From NCBI RefSeq assembly GCF_000090795.2, contig NW_003546244.1, positions 421,244-470,407 of the forward strand: a stretch of DNA of 49,164 nt. Direction: 5' to 3'. Of this stretch, positions 41,501 to 49,164 are shown piece after piece (position 1 is the first letter of the stretch; every line of letters starts with the position of its first letter). Under the pieces are notes generated by a model. That model had not been told where the DNA came from and ran no database searches. It saw only the letters and a list, made by a program, of their open reading frames with translations. This stretch comes from Amphimedon queenslandica. Taxonomy: Eukaryota > Porifera > Demospongiae > Haplosclerida > Niphatidae. The position numbers were made by a program, and so were the translations under genes.

Positions 41501-44500
41501 TTAATTTATAGTTTCTTGTGCATTAGTTAGTAACTGTGTCATTATTGTTAGTATCTGAGGCCATGGCTCGTTGCTATTGTGTAACTTCTTTGAGTAAGAA
41601 CTCAGTGTCGCCCTAGATAAAGGAAAAATAGATTGTAGTCATTGTACGCACACACACACACACACACAGATAATCACAGTTCATACTTATATAGTTACTG
41701 TTCCTTGCACACATTATAAACATAGAGGAGGTGTGGCAATTAAAGCAAATGCACCCACAAAATGACATTTAAAAAACTTAAAAAAATTAATGAATAATAA
41801 TCCCATCCCTAGCTGTAACACAAAGAGCCTCACTGAATGAAGGCCAGTCTGTCTTTCTCCTGTTTTCTGTTATCCATCCACACACTGTAATCTTGCTCTG
41901 ACCAGCTCTGTACCTTCATTAACCGAAGGAGTAAAGTTTAGTGTGGGTGGAGCTTGCTTACTTGATGAGGTGACTTCATTTCAGGCGGAGCATAAGAAAA
42001 GAGTAAATTAAGGACATAGCTATGAGGGATAATGTCACCAACTCCAGCAGGCTGTGACAAGAAATTATCAGGAGCAAGGAACAATAGTCTCCTAAAATTA
42101 CATGTATACATGTACATGTATAATAATAAATACATGTACATGTACATGTATACCGTAGTGATCGCAGCATTTTATGAGGATGTCCTAACTCTGTTGTTTT
42201 CGGACAAAATGGAATCAGAGCCAACTCAATCTGTTAGGAGTAGAACACATACATCCTAAGGTAATATGGTCCTGTACTTGCGCCATGTCACTTGTAATTT
42301 TCATTTTTCCTCCGTCAGTGAGTGGACGAATGAGACAGACGTGTCTCACATACACTTCTAGGGTCCGACTGGCAACACCTCTTAGGAGAGGAGAGAGATC
42401 ATCTTGACAGGAAAAGAGAGAAAAGTGTTCTTGAAATATTCTAGTCGTGAACGACTAAAAGCAAGTCAAAAATTAACGCGGGAATCCATTAAAATTATGA
42501 TACCGACCAGCATTTCTCTGATAAATCCAGAGCAAGGGACATCAGTTGATTCCCTCCTTGATAACTGAGACCTACCAAGAATATCATACGCATACATTTA
42601 CGTGTATATATAACCAGTAACCATGAGGCTTTCTATGTAGCATTACATATGTAGTACATTGATGTCCTGCTTACATCTTAGCTTGCTCAGTGAAGTTCTC
42701 CTTGTGCATGCTGGCCACCATTGCTTCCATGACAGTCTGCACCTCATCCACAAATAACTGGATGATACCAACTTTAACAGAATGAGTCTCCTACAAAGCA
42801 AATGAAATAGCATTATTAAGTAGCTTAAGTACTATTGTTCTTCTTTATTACCTCAATCACTGAGCTTATTCTCTTCTTGCCTATCTCGAGCAATGAAGAT
42901 GAATTGATGAAATGCTACAGCAAAAAAATTTATAATTAGCTTAATACTTAATATAGCTTTGGCTTCTTTGAAATGCTTGTAACCTGTAAATTATTTGTCG
43001 GAAACAGCTCAAACTTTCTACATAGCATAAGGACATCAATATGTATTGGAAAATGTAATAAAAATTTGGGGTAATTTCGGAGCCATTTTTCGGAAAAAAC
43101 CATGGGCTATAGTACAGGGTATTTTTCAGAATTTGGCCAATTTTTTTAAATGGCTGTAACTTTAAAATTTTAAGTTGAAATCAGCTCAAACTTTCTACAT
43201 AGCATAAGGACATCAATATGCATTAGAAAATGTAATAAAAATTTGGGGTGATTTCAGAGCCATTTTTCAGAAAAAACCATGGGCTATAGTACAGGAGGTT
43301 TTTCAGAAATCGGTCTGCTTTTTTAAAATGGTCATAACTCAAAAATTATTTGTCCGAATCGGCTCAAACTTTCCACATAGCATAAGGACATCAATATGTA
43401 TCAGAAAATGTAATAAAAATTTGAGGTGATTTTGGAGCCATTTTTCAGAAAAAAAACCATGGGCTATATTATAGTACAGGGTATTTTTCAGAAATCGGCC
43501 CATTTTTTAAAATGGCCATAACTCAAAAAATTAAAGTCGGAATCAGCTCAAACTTTCTACATAGCATAAGGACATCAATATGTATCAGAAAATGTAATAA
43601 AAATTGGGAGTGATTTCGGAGCCATTTTTCAGAAAAAACCATGGACTATTGCTCTTTTCAAAAATTGGCTGCATATTCCCAAAATCCTACTCTTGATAAA
43701 AAAGAAAGTTTACATGATGTGCACCTCGTGTGATAGTGTCTCAAATTGATCTAAAATGTTAACAATCGCTATGTTCCTCTGTTGAGAGGAATTAGGTGGA
43801 CCAGAAACTTGCAAAGTCACTTTACCAGTAATCACCTAATGAGAGAGAGAGAGAGAGAGAAAGAGGAAGAAGAGGGAGAGAGTAAGACTGATCATAATAT
43901 AAGTATTTCCTCACCAGTTGCTCACACTTTACATTAAACAGCTGGACTGCTTTACTCACAGTGCTTGCCAGCAACTCTGCCAACGGGACACAAGAGCCAC
44001 ACAAATTGAGCTCCCTAGATCAAGAACTTAAAACTATTCCAATTAATGCACCTACCCAGTGAGCAGCTGAACAAATGAAAGTATCTCGTCCTCCTTGGGA
44101 AGGTTTCTTGGAGAAGATGCGAAAAGTTGATTAACCGACTCGGATAAACGAGTGAAGAGTCTAGTCGTGAAAACCTTCTCAAACTGAGACAAAGACTTCA
44201 CGAGGGCATCCTGCCGCTGCTGGGCGGAGCCCAGTGTCTGAGTCCCACTGGTCTGAGAGTTTAGGAACGAAATTCCAGAGGAACGAGACTGAGTCTCTGA
44301 CTGAGAGCGGAGCTGTTCAACTTGAGAGAGCAGATCGTTGAATATTAAGAGGAGTTTCGGATAATCGTTCTCAAAGGCTTGGTTTAAGAATGCTGAAGCT
44401 ATACAGTACGAGAATAAGAACAATTAAACTTGAGCTTCATGTAATCTGTTCAAGGCTTCAAACTCCTTCTCTCTCTCTCTTTACCTTTGGCTGCAGTAGA

Positions 44501-46111
44501 GAATTCAATGCTAATATTATCAGTAATTGTATTCCAAAAGCATTGGAGCAATTTATGAGCTTCACTCTACAAAAAAAAACACCAACATGTGAAGGAATAT
44601 TAATAAAATAATATCCTTAATAAATACTAACTCCATTTATTGATGATAAAAAGGTAATTTGTGTTGAAGGATCTCTTTTCTTTGATAGCACAACTTCTAA
44701 TTGATGTGCCTGTAAAAAAATCATGCTTGAGCCTCAACTCTACTACTCTAGTTCACTGAATCAAGAGAGCATTACTTGTTTATAAATCTTCATCAAAGCT
44801 CCTGAGAGTTTCTCTAAACGGCTCCACAGGAGACCCTTCCAGTTGGCTCCGCCCCCTGAAGCCCCTCCCCCAAACCGCCCACCATTAGAGTTACCGTTAC
44901 CTTATCAAATAATGAAAAAACAGTCAAAAAATTAATTATAGTACCTGATAACGTTTGAAGTAAAGTGGAAGGGTCGATTGCGTTCTGTATCTCGTGCTGA
45001 ACTGCATCACGATACGATCCTAACACCACTACTATGGTTGCCTCTAGCTGACTCAGATTGTAAAATACTTGTAATGCCACGCCCACGTGGGTAGGATTCT
45101 AAAAATAGTAACGCACATTTAATTTCTAAATAATGCCTACCAGATGTTCTAGCCCTTGTATTAACATTTTCTTAGCTTGCGACTCTATTTCTCGTCTGAC
45201 TCTTTGCAGCCATGCCTTCTCATTATCAATCACCTATAACACAATAATAATAATAATAACAATAATAATAATAATAATAATAATTATTATTATTATTATT
45301 ATTATTAAATTACTTCAATCCCTGCTAGGTTGTGTCCTTCCATCAATTGGTCTATTTCATTAAAAGTCTGAGCTACTTTTGTGATCTCTTTGATTCCTCC
45401 CTGCATTAGTGTCTTTACTCTCTTAGTCAGATACATCATTCGAATGACTGTCCTCAATAAATCACAAGCCGACTGAATTACACATACAATGTAATTTAAA
45501 ATACACGAGAGTATAATGCGTACCTGTAATCTTGCAAGTTGTGCAGTTCTTGACAATATCTTTTGATAAGGATCAATTATTTTAGTACTTATTCTAAAGT
45601 TAAATAATAATAATAATATAATGATGATAATATTTTGTATCCCATACATGTACCTGTCGACAGCTGTTGTCAATGAGTCAATGCGTGACTGCATCATTTT
45701 TAAAACACCTGAGCAAAAATTAATAATAATAATAATAATAATAATAAAATTAACATTAATAATTATTACCTTCCAAAGCTTCAATGCCAGTCGCTTGAGA
45801 CAGCAAATCCTCATAATGCGTCACTACCTGTTACAATAAATGAAATATTAATTGGCCACTCTTACCCTCATCATACCTGTGTGTAGAGCTCATTATCAAG
45901 CTCACTAATTCCTCTCATTAGCTTGTGTAATAATTCCCCAACAGTCTGGCACTGTATTGCTTGACTAGCAAATCCTTTGGGATCAAAATCTTCCCCGAGA
46001 AGAGGCTGGAGTGAATCTAAAATAAATGTTATAAAATATAATCGTTAGCATGTTATTAGCCTTACCATCTGTGGCTAAATCTGATAAAACTTGAAGACTT
46101 GTTGCCGCCAT
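41501..46111 (-). CDS. COG5: Conserved oligomeric Golgi complex subunit 5
   Basis: Twenty-two exons, all phase-consistent: 46111-46066, 46016-45877, 45827-45770, 45708-45654, 45593-45524, 45472-45314, 45233-45141, 45098-44945, 44900-44776, 44709-44632, 44566-44485, 44398-44056, 44014-43915, 43835-43725, 42914-42852, 42790-42675, 42571-42508, 42454-42278, 42230-42154, 42091-41962, 41913-41834, 41612-41501. They encode about 810 residues, close to human COG5 (about 840). Diagnostic stretches include [64 protein letters not shown] and [23 protein letters not shown]5 is in lobe B of the eight-subunit COG tether, which returns Golgi enzymes by retrograde vesicles; it pairs with COG7. The stop at 41501 follows a short conserved C-terminal exon. 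The donor after FIREML (gtcggt) is unusual, but phase and homology support it. The gene starts head-to-head with the membrane-protein gene at 46223. Confidence 0.95.
42945..43670. repeat. Tandem ~180-bp repeat array in a COG5 intron
   Basis: Four units recur at spacings of about 177-185 bases, marked by CTCAAACTTTCTACATAGCA and CCATGGGCTATAGTACAGG. Units are more alike here than in the scattered copies, which suggests recent amplification. It is a subfamily of the repeat at 14060-15035 (shared GAATCAGCTCAAACTTTC segment). It fills most of the COG5 intron between exons 14 and 15. Confidence 0.85.
45243..45306. repeat. (AAT)n/(ATT)n palindromic microsatellite
   Basis: AAT triplets switch to ATT triplets, giving a self-complementary tract inside a short COG5 intron between exons 6 and 7. 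Confidence 0.9.
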
Positions 46112-46222
46112 GCTTAAATGGGCGTGACACAACAATACGGAAGAATACGGATTGTGTACAACCAGGCGTTGCAGAAACTAGGCGAGGCTCAAAGGGCGTA
46201 GCTCGTTTTGCAGCAAACAAAA
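46112..46222. promoter_or_regulatory. Compact bidirectional promoter, COG5 and membrane-protein gene
   Basis: Just 111 bases lie between divergent start codons, so the two genes very likely share a promoter and both 5' UTRs are short. The motif ACAATACGGAAGAATA (from 46132) reappears before the second membrane-protein copy, so it belongs to that gene's upstream region. Confidence 0.6.
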
Positions 46223-47929
46223 ATGGGTTTAGCATTACTAACAACGGTCTTCTTCTTTGTCCTGTACTCATCAGTTCAAGCAGATAACGTCACTTGTATA
46301 AGCAACTATGCAGATCTAAAGGATGCTCTCAGAGATAAAGAAACTGACAATGTTAGACGACTACTTGACACTTTCTATCCTCCAGATGGCTCACCAGTAC
46401 ATTTTCTCTATGTTACTTACTGCCTAAGTGATTCTAAAACCGAGTGCAACCCAACATTTGGTACATATAACTACCACTGGGCAGATACCAGACTTCTACT
46501 GGTGATTGAGCCAAATCTACTCGTTTCTTTGACCCTGGATTTCATTAAACTTGGTGTTAAAGAAATTACTCTAACTATTAGTCCACCATTTTGTTCTAAT
46601 GAAAGTGAAAGCAATGTGATACTACTTGATACACTGACGACATGGGTAAGTATTGCAATTTTACAAATTATTAATTCATCATCGTTTTTATTTTTTTAGT
46701 TAAAGCATTATGCAACTAGTGATGAGGATGAATCGGATAGAGGCTATGTAGCTTATGTGTCTGGCTCCGAGTTTCCTATCACCACTGAGAACCTTATTTT
46801 CCAGCTCCTTGTACCTTATGGTCTACTAACAGTTGTCATTAATATCCTCATCATCCTAAGTTTCAGGGTTTGTTCAAGGACAATGGCAGAGAGAATTGAT
46901 AAAGCAGTAGAAAGAGCTATTTCCACGGTTCAGTCTAGTGTATCTGATGAGCAGGAAGAAAAGGAAAGGCCTCCTTTCCTTAAGACCATTTCTTCACCTG
47001 GTCATAATACTTTTTATGTTTTAGCTGTGGTGTTTCTGACAGTCTATGATATGAGATTATTTACAACCATTGAAACAAAATATAATTATCTCAGTTGGTT
47101 TGTCTTCTTTCCAGTACCATTCATTGCTCCTTTGTGCTTAACTGTCGGTGTTATCACTCCAATTTGTATCAAAGGCATTGGATATTTACGAGGGGCTACA
47201 GAATATGAAACCAAAAAAGACACAATCAATCATATAATGACCATAGCACTACTCATCACATTAAGTTCTTTTGCTCTCTTTCATGGGTTTTGGATGGCTA
47301 TGCTGTTTGCTGTTTATCCTTCTATTGCTCTATCAAGAGCTCTCATCCTGATCCCAATGTACTTGCCAATATTGATCATATACAGGAAGATACCTTATTT
47401 TGTTAGAAAATTTCGTGAACTGTATAAAAAGAGAGGTAGAAAGGATGGTAATCAAGATGGCAAGGTCACAATAGCTGCTTTATGTTATGTTGTCTTTGTA
47501 ATTGTGGTGATGTGGCCTGCTGTACTACTTCTCATCAATTATATATCCAATTACTTCATTATTGTGAATGAGCTTGCAGGAGACATTTTGCAGCTCATAG
47601 TGATTGTTGCCATTGTGACACTCATCACATATCGCTTAGCTAAAGTTTTTGTCGAGGTTGATCAAGAAGATGAAGATACTGGATATGGAGAGGCAGATGA
47701 TGAAGTAAACCTTCCATATGGAGAAGTGAACAATAGCTATGAACCACCAAGTGAAGAGGTAAGAGGACTGAATTATGAGGGTATAAAAGAGACGACAATA
47801 CAAATGGAAGAGACCACACTGCATGCAGGAAGGGAAAATGAAGTTGATGCTGATGATGAAACTATGCCAATCCCTTATAATGATGGGGAGAACAGGGCCA
47901 TGCCTGTTCCATATGTATTAGTTAAATAA
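46223..47929 (+). CDS. Multi-pass membrane protein, unrecognised family, copy 1
   Basis: Two exons, 46223-46645 and 46700-47929, phase 0, about 550 residues. The ATG at 46223 is chosen because it matches the copy at 48305 and begins the signal peptide (MGLALLTTVFFFVLYSS). An extracellular region of about 135 residues carries several Cys and N-glycosylation sites (NVT, NES). After it come about seven hydrophobic segments, starting with LIFQLLVPYGLLTVVINILI. A cytoplasmic-looking coiled acidic loop (about 180-225, SVSDEQEEKERPP) precedes TISSPGHNTFYVLAVVFL. The C-terminal tail of about 95 residues is acidic, with repeated proline-tyrosine motifs (LPYGEV, MPIPYN, MPVPYV). I do not recognise the family. 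The topology fits a receptor or transporter-like protein, but no motif settles it. The start codons of this gene and COG5 are 111 bases apart. Confidence 0.85.
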
Positions 47930-48168
47930 ACATATTTTACATAGCTACAGTCTGTTATTTATAGCTGCTGCTTTACTTTTATATTCTTTATTTTTATTTG
48001 CAAAAATAAAAAATTGCGTGGGATGTAAAGGTGGGTGGAACTAAAATAAGGGTGGGGCTCACTGTACAATTGATTATTAATGATACCAAGAGCTTGCTCT
48101 TGGTATTACTCTTGATAATACTTATTGAAAAGAATCAATGAAAGTAGTAAATGAAAACTACTTTTACA

Positions 48169-48237
<69 letters not shown>

Positions 48238-48304
48238 GCAACAATACGGAAGAATAAGCATTGAATAGTCTACAAGCATCTGTAGGGGTTTACAGCAAAC
48301 AGAA
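47930..48304. other. Spacer between the two membrane-protein copies
   Basis: Contains AATAAA-like signals near 48003, a short GC-richer patch around 48015-48060, the (TA)n tract and the duplicated ACAATACGGAAGAATA upstream motif. No other gene was seen. Confidence 0.6.
48169..48237. repeat. (TA)n microsatellite just upstream of the second membrane-protein gene
   Basis: About 30 TA dinucleotides with a few TG interruptions. It ends where similarity to the upstream region of the first copy resumes (ACAATACGGAAGAATA), so it marks the left edge of the duplicated segment. Confidence 0.9.
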
Positions 48305-49164
48305 ATGGGGCTAGCTTTACTGACAGCAGTCTTCTTTGTTCTGTACTCATCAGTTCAAGCAGATAACATCACTTGTATAAGCAACTATGCAGATCTAAAG
48401 GATGCTCTCAGAGATAAAGAAACTGACAATGTTAGAATACTACTTGATACTTTCTATGCTCCAAATGGTTCACTAGTACACTTTCTCAATGTTACTTACT
48501 GCTTAAGTGATTCTAAAACCGAGTGCAACCCAACATTTGGTACATACAACTACCACTGGGCAGATAACGGACTTCTACTGCTGATTGAGCCAGGTCTATT
48601 CATTTCTTTGACCATGGATTTCATTAGTCTTGGTGTTACAAATATTACTCTAATTATTAGCCCACCATTTTGTTCTAATGAAAGTGAAAGCAATGAGAGA
48701 CTACTTAATACACTGACGACATGGGTAAGTATTGCAATTATTAATTTATTATCATTTTTCATAATATTGTTTATAGTTAAAAAAATATGCAACTAGTGAT
48801 GAGGATGAATCGGATAGAGGCTATGTAGCAGCTTATGTGCCTGGTTCCGAATTTCCCATCAATGATCAATCTCTCCATCTCCAGCTTGTTGTGCCTTTAG
48901 GCTTACTAACAGTTGTCATTAATGTCCTCATCATCCTAAGTTTCAGGGTTTGTTCAAGGACAATGGCAGAGAGGATTGATAAAGCAGTAGAAAGAGCTAT
49001 TTCCACGGTTCAGTCTAGTGTATCTGATGAGCAGGAAGAAAAGGAAAGGCCTCCCCTCCTTGAGACTATTTCTTCACCTGGTCATAATACCTTTTATGTT
49101 TTAGCTGTGGTGTTTCTAACAATCTACGATATGAGATTATTTGTATCCATTAGTCCAAAATACA
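48305..49164 (+). CDS. Multi-pass membrane protein, same family, copy 2 (partial, right edge)
   Basis: Exon 1 is 48305-48724. Exon 2 starts at 48777 and runs off the window after about 129 codons. The signal peptide, Cys positions, glycosylation sites, single intron position and phase match copy 1. By eye the visible parts are about 85% identical, with the segment from SFRVCSRTMAER to QEEKERPP unchanged. This is a recent tandem duplication. Most differences are in the extracellular part (for example YPPDGSPVHFLYV against YAPNGSLVHFLNV). The remainder of the gene lies beyond the window. Confidence 0.85.

Noticed and set aside
45621..45839. Plus-strand Ile-rich frame
   Set aside because: Antisense to COG5 exons 3-4 and an (AAT)n tract.

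Overview
This window looks like animal nuclear DNA, most likely from a sponge (demosponge, Amphimedon-like; inference). It is AT-rich. Genes are broken by many short GT-AG introns, and they encode typical metazoan proteins: a FERM-PDZ-tyrosine phosphatase, receptor tyrosine kinases with FN3 ectodomains, COG5 and FBXO30/40-type F-box proteins. Gene spacing is tight, with several head-to-head pairs. Introns are rich in microsatellites, small inverted-repeat elements and a ~185-bp repeat family. No prokaryotic operon, CRISPR array, rRNA or tRNA was recognised. Every multi-exon model was built by hand from splice sites, reading phase and protein-family resemblance. Phases close at every junction given.

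Layout, left to right. (1) 46-4416, minus: the 5' part of a FERM-domain gene running off the left edge. (2) 4797-5387, plus: an intronless Rnd-like Rho GTPase, head-to-head with (1). (3) 22543 down to about 8300, minus: a 27-exon PTPN3/PTPN4-type gene (FERM, PDZ, PTP) whose phosphatase loops are degenerate. (4) 22790-24322, plus: a single-exon CobW/COG0523 GTPase, head-to-head with (3). (5) 24558-26053, plus, and (6) 27326-26098, minus: two convergent F-box/zinc-finger paralogues whose stop codons are 44 bp apart. (7) 29178-35853 and (8) 36519-41339, plus: two tandem receptor tyrosine kinases with matching intron positions in the kinase domain. (9) 46111 down to 41501, minus: a complete 22-exon COG5 gene. 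(10) 46223-47929, plus, and (11) 48305 to the right edge, plus: a tandem pair of closely similar multi-pass membrane proteins of a family I do not recognise. The first is head-to-head with COG5, with 111 bp between the start codons.

Functionally the window holds tyrosine phosphorylation genes (two kinases and one probably impaired phosphatase), a probably GTP-locked Rho-type switch, a metal-chaperone-type GTPase, ubiquitin-ligase adaptors and a Golgi tethering subunit. Nothing suggests they form one pathway. The tandem and inverted duplications (FERM genes, F-box genes, kinases, membrane proteins) show a locus shaped by local gene duplication. The least explained items are the membrane-protein pair (10)/(11), the Cys-rich ectodomain of kinase (7), the C-terminal extension of the CobW protein and the ~185-bp repeat with a palindromic core.
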